Positions 44,588 to 53,336 are shown, counted from the first letter of the stretch. The stretch: DNA of 64,000 bases from Oerskovia merdavium (GCF_014836755.1 NZ_JACSQF010000002.1:84483-148482); one strand, 5' to 3'. The notes: generated by a model from the letters alone, not told the origin. Translations and numbers: made by a program.

Positions 44588-47170
44588 TCAGTCGACCGTG
44601 ACCGCCTCCAGGACCGGCAGGCGCGAGGCCCGGATGCCCGGCCACACGCTCGCGACCAGGCCGATCACGACTGCCAGGCCCAGGACCGCGAGCACCTGCC
44701 CCCAGGGGACCGCTAGGCTCGTGAGCCCCTGCTCGGCGAGCACCCCCGGCAGCGCCGCGGCGATCGCGATGCCCGTGATCACGCCCAGCACGGTGCCGTA
44801 GACCGCGGTCAGGACGGACTCGATCGTGATGATGCCCGCGAGCTGGAGGCGCCCGAGGCCCACGGCGCGCAGCAGCCCGATCTCGCGCGTGCGCTCGATG
44901 ATCGACAGCGCGAGCGTGTTGACGATGCCCAGCAGCGCGATGACGATCGACAGACCGAGCAGCGCGTAGAGGATCACGAGGACCTGGTCCACCTGGGCGG
45001 CTGCCGCGTTGGCGAGCTCCTCACGGTCCAGGACCGAGACCACGAGGAAGGGCTTGACCGCCTCGGTGAGCGCGTCACGCAGCTCCGCGCCGGACGTCCC
45101 GGAGGCGGCGGTGACGTAGATCGCGTACGTCGGGATCTCGGGCACACCCACGCTCGCGTACGTCGCGTCGGCGAGGACCACGTCGGACGAGATCACCTGG
45201 GTGTCGACGATCGCCCCGACGCGCACGTCCTGCGTGCGGGCGCCGTCGTCGCTCGTGAGGGTCAGGGTGTCGCCGACCTCCCACGCGTCGTCCCGCGCCG
45301 CGGTCCGGCTGACCACGGCCTCGCCGTCGGCGAGCGCCCCGTCGGGGTCGCCCTCGACCACGGGGGCGTCGAGCGCCTCGGCGAAGAACCCGGGCGGCAC
45401 GACCGTGGCACCGCTTGGCTCGCCGTCGACGTCGAGGGTCCCGAGCCGTAGCGCGAGCGCCTGCCCGACGGTGGGGAGGCCGGTCACGGCATCGGTGACA
45501 CCCGGGGGGAGCGCGCCCGTGGCGGCGGCGGCCTGGACCACGTAGTCGGCCCGCACCTGCTCGTCGACGATCGACCGCACCGAGGCCTGCGTCGAGGCCG
45601 CGATGACTCCGGTCGCGCTCACGAGGGCCATCCCGATCAGGAGCGCGCCGGCCGTGTTCGACGTGCGGCGCGGGCTGCGCGTGACGTTGCCGCGGGCCAG
45701 GCGGCCGAGCGGCCGGATCGCGGCGACCGCCGGGGCGGCGAGGACCGTGATGACGGGGCCGGCGATCGCGGGCGACAGGACCAGGACGCCCACGAGAGCC
45801 GCGCTCGCGCCCACCGCGAGCAGGACCCGCGGGTTGAGGTCGTCGACCAGGGCCCACCCGGTCGGGTCGGCCGAGGCCGAGCTCCCGAGGCGCGAGGCCA
45901 GCACCAGCAGCCCGGCACCGACCACGGTGAGCACCAGCCCGACCACCGCCCGGGTGCCCGTGCCGCGGTCCGGTGCGACGTCGTCGTGCATGGCCTGGAC
46001 CGGAGGCGTGAGGGCCGCGTGGCGGCCCGGGACCGCGGCTGCGACCACGCTCACCAGGACCCCCAGCGAGATCGCGACCACGACCGACGTGACGCTCAGC
46101 GGAACACGTCCCGAGAGCTCCATGCCCGTCGAGCCGAACGCCGCCCGCAACCCGCTGACCAGGACCCTGCCCAGGACCACGCCCGCTGCCGCCCCCAGCA
46201 GCCCCACCGCGACGGCCTGCGCGAGGATCGACGCGAAGACCTGCGCGGGCGAGGCCCCGAGCGCGCGCAGCAGCGCGAACTCGCGCTGGCGCTCGCGGAC
46301 CGACATAGCGAACGTGTTGGCGATGATGAACGCCCCCACGAACAGCGCGATGGCCGCGAAGACCAGCAGGAACGTCTCGATGAAGCCGAGGATCTGCTCG
46401 ACGCCCTCGCGGGCCTCGTCGCGCATGGCCTCGCCCGTGAGGGACTCGGTTCCCGCGGGCAGGACCTCGGCGACCCGGTCGGCGAGCACCTGCTCGGACA
46501 CGTCCCCCGCGGCGTAGACGGAGATCGTGGGGACCGTGCCGTCGGGCGCGTAGGTCGCGAGCGCGGTCGAGGGGTCGAGCCCTACCAGGATGGTGCCCGC
46601 CGCAGCGGCCTCGATCGCGAAGATCCCCGTGACGGTGACGGGCTGCGGTGCGCCCGCGAGGACCACGGTCGTCGTGTCGCCCGTGGTCAGTCCCGCAGCC
46701 GCGGCCGCGCTCTCCTCGAGCGCGATCTGCGTGCCGCCCACGGGCCACGCCCCGTCCGCGAGCGTCACGGTCGGCTCGTCGGGCCCCACCGCGATCCCGA
46801 TGCTCGGTGGGCCCGACGTCGTGACGGCCGTGCCGTCGGCCGCGACCAGGACGATCGGGCCCGAGGTGTCGGGCACCGCGCGCGCGACGCCGTCGACCCC
46901 CGCGACCGTGTCCGCGAGCGAGACCGGGACCGGGGCGTGAGGTGTCCCGAACGAGCTGCCCGCACTCGTGGTGGCGTCGATCTCCTCGGCTCCGCGCACG
47001 TACACGTCGGCGACGAGGGTCGTCGCGATGATCTCGTCGAACGTCGACGACAGCATCGCGCGGAACGTGAAGGTCCCCACGACGAACGCGACGCCGAGCA
47101 TCACGGCGAGGGTCGACAGCAGGAAGCGGACCAGGTGGGCCCGGACCCCGCGCAGCGCGACCCGCAGCAT
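44588..47170 (-). CDS. ABC transporter permease with two FtsX domains (MacB/LolC-like)
   Basis: 860 aa. N-terminal span LVRFLLSTLAVMLGVAFVVGTF, a large extracytoplasmic domain (about 45-250), then three spans of the first FtsX domain (VFAAIALFVGAFIIANTFAM, SVRERQREFALLRALGASPAQV). A middle pair of spans and a second extracytoplasmic domain follow, then a second FtsX domain (GIVNTLALSIIERTREIGLLRAVGLGRLQL). Such proteins move lipids, lipoproteins, peptides or antibiotics, or act as mechanotransmitters. ATG overlaps the ATPase stop (TGATG). Confidence 0.87.
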   Translation of the reverse strand: MLRVALRGVRAHLVRFLLSTLAVMLGVAFVVGTFTFRAMLSSTFDEIIATTLVADVYVRGAEEIDATTSAGSSFGTPHAPVPVSLADTVAGVDGVARAVPDTSGPIVLVAADGTAVTTSGPPSIGIAVGPDEPTVTLADGAWPVGGTQIALEESAAAAAGLTTGDTTTVVLAGAPQPVTVTGIFAIEAAAAGTILVGLDPSTALATYAPDGTVPTISVYAAGDVSEQVLADRVAEVLPAGTESLTGEAMRDEAREGVEQILGFIETFLLVFAAIALFVGAFIIANTFAMSVRERQREFALLRALGASPAQVFASILAQAVAVGLLGAAAGVVLGRVLVSGLRAAFGSTGMELSGRVPLSVTSVVVAISLGVLVSVVAAAVPGRHAALTPPVQAMHDDVAPDRGTGTRAVVGLVLTVVGAGLLVLASRLGSSASADPTGWALVDDLNPRVLLAVGASAALVGVLVLSPAIAGPVITVLAAPAVAAIRPLGRLARGNVTRSPRRTSNTAGALLIGMALVSATGVIAASTQASVRSIVDEQVRADYVVQAAAATGALPPGVTDAVTGLPTVGQALALRLGTLDVDGEPSGATVVPPGFFAEALDAPVVEGDPDGALADGEAVVSRTAARDDAWEVGDTLTLTSDDGARTQDVRVGAIVDTQVISSDVVLADATYASVGVPEIPTYAIYVTAASGTSGAELRDALTEAVKPFLVVSVLDREELANAAAAQVDQVLVILYALLGLSIVIALLGIVNTLALSIIERTREIGLLRAVGLGRLQLAGIITIESVLTAVYGTVLGVITGIAIAAALPGVLAEQGLTSLAVPWGQVLAVLGLAVVIGLVASVWPGIRASRLPVLEAVTVD

Positions 47171-48000
47171 CAGTCCTCCTCCGCCTGGCCGAGCGCGTCG
47201 AGGATGTCGCGCCTGGTCGGGGCCGCGAGGTCGGCAGTGATCCGCCCGTCGGTCAGGAACAGGACCCGGTGCGCGTACGAGGCCGCGCGCGGGTCGTGCG
47301 TGACCATGACGACCGTCTGCCCCAGCTCGTCGACCGAGCGGCGCAGGAAGCCCAGGACCTCCGCGGACGAGCGCGAGTCCAGGTTCCCCGTGGGCTCGTC
47401 GGCGAACACGACCGACGGTCGCGACACCAGGGCGCGTGCGCACGCGACCCGCTGCTGCTGGCCGCCCGAGAGCTCGGACGGACGGTGGTGCAGGCGGTCG
47501 CCCAGGCCCACCGCGGCCACGACCTCGTCGAACCAGGCCCGGTCGACGGGCGCGCGCGCGATGTCGAGCGGGAGCGTGATGTTCTCCGCGGCGGTGAGCG
47601 TCGGGACCAGGTTGTACGACTGGAAGACGAATCCGATCCGGGTCCGCCGCAGGGCCGTCAGGCGCCGCTGCGAGAGGCGACTCACCTCGGTCCCGCCGAT
47701 CACGACGCTGCCCGACGTCGGGGTGTCCAGGCCGGCCAGGCAGTGCATGAGCGTCGACTTGCCCGAGCCCGAGGGCCCCATGATGGCCGTGAGCTCGGCC
47801 GCGCGGAAGTCGACGTCGACGCCGTCGAGGGCGCGGACCGTCGTCTCGCCCTGGCCGTAGGTCTTGACCAGGCCGCGGGCACTGGCGGCGCTGCCGGGGG
47901 CGCCCGCGTTGTCGGCGGCGCCGGCTCGGTCGGCCGGGGCGCCGGGCCGCGCTCCGGGCGGCGGGCTCGCCGAGGGGCGTGGGGAAGTCGGGTGCGCCAT
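47170..48000 (-). CDS. ABC transporter ATP-binding protein (MacB/LolD type)
   Basis: 276 aa. Walker A GPSGSGKST, Q-loop FVFQSYNLVPTLTAAENITLPL, signature LSGGQQQR, Walker B VVFADEPTGNLDSRSS, H-loop THDPRAAS. A Pro/Ala-rich N-terminal tail of about 45 aa precedes the domain. ATG at 48000 is preferred; an in-frame GTG 42 bp upstream is the alternative. Forms the energy unit of the adjacent permease. Confidence 0.87.
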   Translation of the reverse strand: MAHPTSPRPSASPPPGARPGAPADRAGAADNAGAPGSAASARGLVKTYGQGETTVRALDGVDVDFRAAELTAIMGPSGSGKSTLMHCLAGLDTPTSGSVVIGGTEVSRLSQRRLTALRRTRIGFVFQSYNLVPTLTAAENITLPLDIARAPVDRAWFDEVVAAVGLGDRLHHRPSELSGGQQQRVACARALVSRPSVVFADEPTGNLDSRSSAEVLGFLRRSVDELGQTVVMVTHDPRAASYAHRVLFLTDGRITADLAAPTRRDILDALGQAEED

Positions 48001-48178
48001 CGGGGTTCCGTTCGTTCGGGTGGATCCATCGTGTCCCGGCACGGGGTGACGTGCGACACATCGGCAGTTCTCGCGTCAAGCGGCACGGCGCCCGGCGTCT
48101 TGCCAGTTACCACGGATCACCCGTCCGTGCGACCCGACGGTCCTCCCCGACCCGCCGGGCACCACCCGAGGAGCCATC

Positions 48179-49774
48179 ATGACGAACAACCGACCGGCCG
48201 GCTCGCCCCGGCACGCGGCGACGGTCGCCGCACCCCCCTCCACCGCAGCCCTGCCGTGGCGCGTGCTGACGGCCGCGCTCGCGGCTCTGCTCGCCCTCGT
48301 CGGCGTGCTCGCGATGCCGCGCACGGCGGCCGCGGCCGAGCTCGACGCCATCAAGACGGTCACGATCACCGAGCCGGTCGACGAGGTCCACCTGTGGCAG
48401 TCCCTGCGGATCGAGGCCACGTGGGCCGTGCCCGACGGGTCGCACGCCGGCGACACCTTCACCCTGGCCTTCCCGCAGTCTCCCCGCGTGACCGGCTTCG
48501 CGACGACGTTCGACCTCAAGACTCCCGAGGGAGCGGTCGTCGGGACCTGCGACGTCACGCAGGACGGGTTCGCGTGCACGCTCAGCCCCTATGTCGAGAC
48601 CGCGACCAACGTGCACGGCACGCTGTACTTCTGGGCGCAGGTGGACGACGTGGGCGAGGGCGGCACGTTCTCGTTCGTGACGGGCGACGACATGGTGATC
48701 CAGGTACCGGTGCCGGGTGGCGAGGTGATCCCAGGGGCGGGGTGGTCGGCCCCCGAGCAGCCTCTCAAGAACGGCTGGGTCAGCACCGACGGCAGGACCG
48801 CGGTCTGGGACGTCTACGTGCCGAGCGAGTTCCTGGCAGCATCGGCAGGTGGCCCGGTCGTCGTGACCGACACGTACGACTCACGGCTGACCATGAGGGA
48901 CGACTCGCTCGTGGTCGGCTACGTCCCGCTGGCCGACTGGAACGACGGCGACTTCTCCGGCGACGCCGTGTGGCTCGAACGTGGCACGGGGTACGTCTAC
49001 ACCCCGGACGTCGCAGGGTCCTCGTTCGACCTCACGTTCGTCGATCCCGTCACCGACGGCTCGCGCATGTACATGGTCCGCTACGAGATGACGCTCCCCG
49101 CAGGCGTGCGGGACGGGGACACGTTCGGCAACCAGATCGCGGGCAGCACAGGCTGGGACGACCAGCGGGTCCTCGAGTACGCGGGCGCGGGCGGTGACGG
49201 CGACGGGGACGGCAACGGCGAGCTCCGGCTGACCAAGCGTGTCACCGGCGAAGGTGCCGCCGGGGTCCCGGCGGGGACCGAGTTCACCGTGGAGTACACG
49301 ACCGAGCGGGACGGGCGGACCGCGTCGGGGAGCCTGACTGTGACCGACGGTGCCACGGTGTCGCTGCCGGGTCTCGCGGCCGGGACGGTGGTCACGCTGA
49401 GCGAGGTCTCGCCCACCGCCGTCGACGGCGTGACCTGGGGGGCGCCGGTGTTCTCGGGCGAGGGCGTCACGCCGGTCGACGGCGGTGCGCAGGTGACGGT
49501 CGGAGAGGAGGGTCTGGTCGAGGTGGCGCTCGACAACCCGGCGACCCCGGTCGTCCCGCCTGCGACGGTGCCACCCGTGACCGAGCTCCCCGGCGAGACG
49601 CCGCCGGCCGCCGTCGTGCCGCCGACCGAGCCGCCTTCCGCCCGGCCGACGGCGACGGGCGGGGCCCTCGCCACGACGGGCGCGACGGTCGGCGTGCTCG
49701 CCGGCGTGGCTGCCCTGCTGCTCGGGACGGGGCTGGCTCTCGTGGCGCTCCGGCGTCGCGGAGCGGCGTCCTGA
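48179..49774 (+). CDS. Cell-wall-anchored surface adhesin-like protein with LATTG sorting signal
   Basis: 531 aa. Long signal peptide ending TAAAAELD; an Ig-like adhesin region of the Sdr/FnbA N2-N3 type (AELDAIKTVTITEPVDEVHLWQSLRIEATWAVPDGSHAGDTFTLAFP, FGNQIAGSTGWDD); a Gly/Asp spacer; a Cna-B/prealbumin-like repeat (GELRLTKRVTGEGAAGVPAGTEFTVEYTT onward); a Pro-rich wall-spanning stretch; then LATTG, a hydrophobic span and RRRGAAS. LAxTG is the class E sortase motif of high-GC actinobacteria. No sortase gene is in the window. Divergent from the ABC pair. Confidence 0.85.
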   Translation: MTNNRPAGSPRHAATVAAPPSTAALPWRVLTAALAALLALVGVLAMPRTAAAAELDAIKTVTITEPVDEVHLWQSLRIEATWAVPDGSHAGDTFTLAFPQSPRVTGFATTFDLKTPEGAVVGTCDVTQDGFACTLSPYVETATNVHGTLYFWAQVDDVGEGGTFSFVTGDDMVIQVPVPGGEVIPGAGWSAPEQPLKNGWVSTDGRTAVWDVYVPSEFLAASAGGPVVVTDTYDSRLTMRDDSLVVGYVPLADWNDGDFSGDAVWLERGTGYVYTPDVAGSSFDLTFVDPVTDGSRMYMVRYEMTLPAGVRDGDTFGNQIAGSTGWDDQRVLEYAGAGGDGDGDGNGELRLTKRVTGEGAAGVPAGTEFTVEYTTERDGRTASGSLTVTDGATVSLPGLAAGTVVTLSEVSPTAVDGVTWGAPVFSGEGVTPVDGGAQVTVGEEGLVEVALDNPATPVVPPATVPPVTELPGETPPAAVVPPTEPPSARPTATGGALATTGATVGVLAGVAALLLGTGLALVALRRRGAAS

Positions 49775-49788
49775 ACCTGTCCTGAGGG

Positions 49789-49840
49789 CTGCGGCCCCGG
49801 GGGAGACCGGTCCGTCGACCGGTCTCCCCCGGGGCCGCAG
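49789..49840 (+). terminator. 22-bp perfect terminator hairpin after the surface protein gene
   Basis: Arms 49789-49810 and 49819-49840 are perfect reverse complements with an 8-nt loop. It ends immediately before the next gene's -10 box. Confidence 0.85.
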
Positions 49841-49846
49841 TAGCGT
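49841..49846 (+). promoter_or_regulatory. Candidate -10 box, first Gfo/Idh/MocA gene
   Basis: TAGCGT ends six bases before the ATG at 49853. The intervening GGAGGC could also serve as a ribosome site if transcription starts further up. Any -35 would lie inside the hairpin's right arm. Confidence 0.5.
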
Positions 49847-49852
49847 GGAGGC

Positions 49853-50887
49853 ATGGTCTCCCACGCCGTGGTCAACGTGCTCGACGCCGTCCCCGACCCG
49901 GGCACGGCCCCGCCCGTGCGGTGGGGGATCCTCGGCGCGGGGAACATCGCCGGCTCGTTCGCCGACGAGGTGCGGACGTTCACGCAGGGTCACGTGGCGG
50001 CCGTGGGCTCGCGCGACGAGCACCGGGCGCGGGACTTCGCGCAGCGGCACGCGCCGTCGGCGACGGTGCACGGCTCGTACGAGGCGCTCGTCGCGGACCC
50101 CGACGTGGACGTCGTGTACGTCGCGACCCCGCACTCGCACCACCGCGACCACGGGCTGCTCGCGATCGCGGCGGGCAAGCCCGTCCTCATGGAGAAGGCG
50201 TTCACGCGCAACGAGGCCGAGGCCCGCGAGGTGCTGGACGCGGCGCGGGCGGCCGGGGTGTTCGTCATGGAGGCCATGCTCACGCGGCACCTGCCGCACG
50301 TCGCCGCGATCCGCGCGCTGATCGCGCAGGGCGAGATCGGGGACGTCCGGTCGGTCACGGCGAGCTACGGGTCGAACGCCGCGTACGACCCGGCGAGCCG
50401 GCTCTTCGCGCCCGAGCTCGCGGGCGGCGCCCTGCTGGACATCGGGATCTACCCGCTCGCGTTCGCGACGGACCTCCTGGGCATGCCCGACGACGTCACG
50501 GCCGTGGGTCTCCCGGCTCCCACCGGGGTGGACGCCCAGTCGACCGTGGTGCTGCGGTACGGCGACCGGGCGACCGCGACGCTCGCGTCGTCGGTCCTGG
50601 CGCAGTCGGCGACGTCGCTCGTGGTCGCGGGCTCGGGCGGGTGGATCGAGGTCGTCGACCGCTTCATGGTGCCCACGGCGTTCAGCGTGGTCTGGGCCGA
50701 CGGTGCCCGCCGCGACTACGACGGGTACACCCCGGGCGCCAAGCAGTACGAGGCGGCCGAGGTCGCGCGCTGCCTCGCGGCGGGACTCACGGAGAGCCCG
50801 CGCATGACGTGGCAGGACACGCTCGACCTGATGCGGGTCATGGACGCGGCGCGTTCTCAGCTGGGGGTCGTGTACCCGGGCGAGTGA
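49853..50887 (+). CDS. Gfo/Idh/MocA-family oxidoreductase, copy 1
   Basis: 344 aa. NAD(P)-dependent sugar/polyol dehydrogenase fold: Rossmann motif RWGILGAGNIAGSFA, VDVVYVATPHSHHRDHGLLAIAAGKPVLMEKAFT (EKA in place of the usual EKP, as in the dihydrodiol-dehydrogenase-like branch), then the catalytic-region sequence LAGGALLDIGIYPLAFA. Closely resembles the next gene along its whole length, so a tandem duplicate. Substrate unknown. Confidence 0.87.
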   Translation: MVSHAVVNVLDAVPDPGTAPPVRWGILGAGNIAGSFADEVRTFTQGHVAAVGSRDEHRARDFAQRHAPSATVHGSYEALVADPDVDVVYVATPHSHHRDHGLLAIAAGKPVLMEKAFTRNEAEAREVLDAARAAGVFVMEAMLTRHLPHVAAIRALIAQGEIGDVRSVTASYGSNAAYDPASRLFAPELAGGALLDIGIYPLAFATDLLGMPDDVTAVGLPAPTGVDAQSTVVLRYGDRATATLASSVLAQSATSLVVAGSGGWIEVVDRFMVPTAFSVVWADGARRDYDGYTPGAKQYEAAEVARCLAAGLTESPRMTWQDTLDLMRVMDAARSQLGVVYPGE

Positions 50888-50931
50888 GTGGGGGCGCCGG
50901 GGGCCGGTGCCGGGCGCCGGGTGCCGAGTGC

Positions 50932-51009
50932 CGAGAACGGGGTTGCGGTCGTTCTGACGGCCGGGACGGACGAGATCGCGGGGTTCGACCGCGCGCAACC
51001 TCGTGCTCG
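50932..51009. repeat. Degenerate or chimeric palindromic element
   Basis: Left arm CGAGAACGGGGTTGCGGTCG (50932-50951) is of the subtype seen at 52242, while the right arm (50986-51009) ends CAACCTCGTGCTCG like the subtype at 14487 and 24068, with a GCGC insertion. The arms no longer pair fully. Confidence 0.7.
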
Positions 51010-51078
51010 TCGCCGACGTGCCTGGGCGCCGCACGACCACACCTCGGGCAATGACCCGTGGCCGCGCTCCCACGGGGT

Positions 51079-51084
51079 TAGCGT
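51079..51084 (+). promoter_or_regulatory. Candidate -10 box, second Gfo/Idh/MocA gene
   Basis: TAGCGT ends exactly six bases before the ATG at 51091; no ribosome-binding site is present. Confidence 0.55.
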
Positions 51085-51090
51085 GAACCC

Positions 51091-52188
51091 ATGAGCAACG
51101 ACGCCCGCACCGCGGCACCGACCGACCTGAAGCCAACCTCCCTGCCTCACCTCGCCGCGACCGCTGCCGACCTCCCCGAGGTGATCTCCGGCGTCGTGCC
51201 CGATCCCCGGACCGCGCCGACCGTCCGCTGGGGGATCCTGGGCGCCGGGAACATCGCCGGGTCGTTCGCCGAGGCCGTGCGCGACCACACGCGCGCCCGC
51301 GTCGTGGCGGTGGGGTCGCGCGACCGCGTCCGCGCCGAGCGCTTCGCGACCGAGCACGGCATCCACACGACCCACGCCGACTACACCGAGCTCGTCGAGG
51401 ACCCGCAGGTCGACGTCGTGTACGTCGCCACGCCCCACTCGCACCACCGCGACCACGCGCTGCTGGCCATCGCCGCGGGCAAGCACGTCCTGGTCGAGAA
51501 GGCGTTCACGCGCAACGAGGCCGAGGCGCGCGAGATCCTCGACGCCGCCCGGGCCGCGGGCGTGTTCGTCATGGAGGCCATGTGGACGCGGTTCCTGCCG
51601 CACGTCGCGGCGCTGCGCGGAGTGATCGCGCGCGGTGAGATCGGCGAGATCGTCAACGTGACGGCCGACCACGGCCAGTTCTTCCCGTTCGACTCCGCGC
51701 ACCGGCTCTACGCGCCCGAGCTCGCGGGCGGCGCGCTGCTGGACCTCGGCGTCTACCCCGTGTCGTTCGCGCACGACGTGCTGGGCGCGCCGTCGTCGGT
51801 CACGGCGGTCGGTGCGCTGACCGAGACGGGCGTCGACGGCCAGCTCGGCATCACGCTGGGCTACGGCCGTGCGATGGCCACGCTCTCGACGACGCTGTGG
51901 TCGCAGACGCCCAACGTGGCGTCGATCTCCGGCACCGCGGGGCGCATCGAGGTCGAGGGCACGTTCTACGCCCCGACGTCGTTCCGCGTGGTCCGCCACG
52001 ACGGCGCCGAGTGGCGCTACGAGGGCTTCCGCGGCGAGGGCAAGCAGTACCAGGCGGCCGAGGTCGCGCGCTGCCTCGAGGCCGGGCTGACCGAGAGCCC
52101 CCGGATGACGTGGCAGGACACGCTCGACGTCATGCGGACCATGGACGAGGTCCGTCGCCAGACGGGCGTGGTCTACCCGGGCGAGTGA
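51091..52188 (+). CDS. Gfo/Idh/MocA-family oxidoreductase, copy 2
   Basis: 365 aa. Same order of motifs as copy 1: RWGILGAGNIAGSFAEAV, VYVATPHSHHRDHALLAIAAGKHVLVEKAFTRNEAEAREILDAARAAG, FVMEAMWTRFLPHVAAL, LAGGALLDLGVYPVSFAHDVLG and ESPRMTWQDTLDVMRTMDEVRRQTGVVYPGE. It has a longer N-terminus and differs in the substrate-pocket strip (NVTADHGQFFPFDSAHRLY against SVTASYGSNAAYDPASRLF), suggesting diverged specificity. Its own promoter lies in the gap. Confidence 0.87.
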   Translation: MSNDARTAAPTDLKPTSLPHLAATAADLPEVISGVVPDPRTAPTVRWGILGAGNIAGSFAEAVRDHTRARVVAVGSRDRVRAERFATEHGIHTTHADYTELVEDPQVDVVYVATPHSHHRDHALLAIAAGKHVLVEKAFTRNEAEAREILDAARAAGVFVMEAMWTRFLPHVAALRGVIARGEIGEIVNVTADHGQFFPFDSAHRLYAPELAGGALLDLGVYPVSFAHDVLGAPSSVTAVGALTETGVDGQLGITLGYGRAMATLSTTLWSQTPNVASISGTAGRIEVEGTFYAPTSFRVVRHDGAEWRYEGFRGEGKQYQAAEVARCLEAGLTESPRMTWQDTLDVMRTMDEVRRQTGVVYPGE

Positions 52189-52241
52189 GCCGGGTGGCCT
52201 GACCGGGGGCCGCCTCGGACCGCGTTGCCGACTCCGACCGG

Positions 52242-52302
52242 TGCCGAGAACGGGGTTGCGGTCGTTCTGACGTGCAGAACGACCACAACCCCGTCCTCGG
52301 CA
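52242..52302. repeat. Palindromic element, subtype B variant, at a convergent junction
   Basis: Arms 52242-52269 and 52275-52302 pair at 26 of 28 positions with a 5-nt loop. The arm begins TGCCGAGAACGGGGTTGCGG. It lies between the second Gfo/Idh/MocA gene and the convergent 74-aa protein gene and could terminate both. Confidence 0.85.
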
Positions 52303-52312
52303 GGGCGAGAGC

Positions 52313-52537
52313 TCAGCCCGCGGTCGGCTCGTCCGTGTGCTCGACGACGTAGCTGCGGCCGTCGGGACCCGTCACGTACTCGAAGCGCGTCTTGAGCTCG
52401 CGGTCGCGCTCGGCCTCGGCCGCGGAGACGCCGCGACCGGGCGAGCCCTGCTTCCCGACCTGGGCGGGGCCGAAGATCGGCAGGAACGTCTCGGTCATGC
52501 GCAGGCCCAGGGGGCGTCGTCGCTGCTTGTCGGCCAT
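52313..52537 (-). CDS. Small uncharacterised protein (74 aa)
   Basis: Starts MADKQRRRPLGLRMTETFLPIFGPAQVG and ends YVTGPDGRSYVVEHTDEPTAG: basic N-terminus, then a charged helical stretch (SAAEAERDRELKTRFEYV). The ATG at 52537 is chosen for the excellent GAGGAGAGG upstream. No known domain. Divergent from the OhrR-like gene, with an operator between them, so it may be one of that regulator's targets. Confidence 0.7.
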   Translation of the reverse strand: MADKQRRRPLGLRMTETFLPIFGPAQVGKQGSPGRGVSAAEAERDRELKTRFEYVTGPDGRSYVVEHTDEPTAG

Positions 52538-52574
52538 GCGCCTCTCCTCACGAGAACGGTGCAGTTGCATTGTG

Positions 52575-52595
52575 CACCAATGATTGGTGTACCAA
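52575..52595. promoter_or_regulatory. Overlapping inverted repeats, operator for the OhrR-like regulator
   Basis: CACCAAT-G-ATTGGTG (52575-52589) is a perfect inverted repeat with a 1-bp centre. Its right half forms a second repeat, TTGGT-GT-ACCAA (52584-52595). The site lies in the 88-bp divergent promoter. Confidence 0.7.
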
Positions 52596-52613
52596 GCATA
52601 GGCGAAGCCTGGC

Positions 52614-52619
52614 TACCAT
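52614..52619 (+). promoter_or_regulatory. Candidate -10 box, OhrR-like gene
   Basis: TACCAT ends exactly six bases before the ATG at 52626. Confidence 0.55.
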
Positions 52620-52625
52620 GGCGAC

Positions 52626-53186
52626 ATGACCACCTCGACCGAGAGCGCCGGACGCGCAGCCCAGGCACCCTCGACCGCTCCCCGCGAGGAGACTCCCGCC
52701 ACGGGCCGCGAGGGCTCCCGCGCTCCGCGCGACGGCTACGACCCCCTCGCGCTCGAGTCCCAGGTCTGCTTCGCGCTCTCCGCGGGGGCGCGCGCCATGG
52801 TCGCCATGTACAAGCCGCTGCTCGAGCCCTTGCGTCTGACCCACCCGCAGTACCTCGTGATGCTGGCGCTGTGGCAGGACGCGGCCGCGGGCGAGCCCAC
52901 CACGGCGACCTCGCTCGCGGACCGGCTCCACCTGGACCCGGGCACGCTCTCGCCGCTCGTCCGCCGCCTCGAGGCCACGGGGTACCTCACCCGGTCGCGC
53001 AACGAGCACGACGGCCGCGTCGTCGACGTCACGCTGACCCCGGCCGGTCGCGAGCTGCGCGACCAGGCCGAGCACATCCCGCCCGCGATCACCGCGGCGA
53101 CGGGCCTGAGCCTCGACGAGCTCGTCGAGGTCCACGCGGCGGCGTCGAAGGTCGTGGCTGCGGCGCTGCGGGCGGGTGTGATCTAG
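52626..53186 (+). CDS. MarR-family regulator, OhrR-like with conserved redox cysteine
   Basis: 186 aa. After a disordered Thr/Ala-rich N-terminus (about 38 residues), PLALESQVCFALSAGARAMVAMYKPLLEPLRLTHPQYLVMLALWQ is the OhrR signature; Cys48 corresponds to the peroxide-sensing Cys15 of Bacillus OhrR. Winged helix TATSLADRLHLDPGTLSPLVRRLEATGYLTRSRNEHDGRVVDVTLT. The usual partner, the organic hydroperoxide reductase Ohr, is not adjacent. Likely a peroxide- or hypochlorite-responsive repressor acting at the palindrome upstream. Confidence 0.85.
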   Translation: MTTSTESAGRAAQAPSTAPREETPATGREGSRAPRDGYDPLALESQVCFALSAGARAMVAMYKPLLEPLRLTHPQYLVMLALWQDAAAGEPTTATSLADRLHLDPGTLSPLVRRLEATGYLTRSRNEHDGRVVDVTLTPAGRELRDQAEHIPPAITAATGLSLDELVEVHAAASKVVAAALRAGVI

Positions 53187-53330
53187 CTCCGGCCCCCGCG
53201 GCCGTCCCTGGCGACATGTCGTACGTGCCCCACGGGGTCGCGGTCGCGAAGGAGTCGTCGAGCCAGCAGCCGAGCGAGCCGTCGAACCGCCGCAGCACCA
53301 CGAAGCCCCCAGACGCGTCCCAGTCGTGCC

Positions 53331-53336
53331 TAGGGT
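53331..53336 (+). promoter_or_regulatory. Candidate -10 box, FUSC gene
   Basis: TAGGGT ends exactly six bases before the ATG at 53343; no ribosome-binding site is present. Confidence 0.55.
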
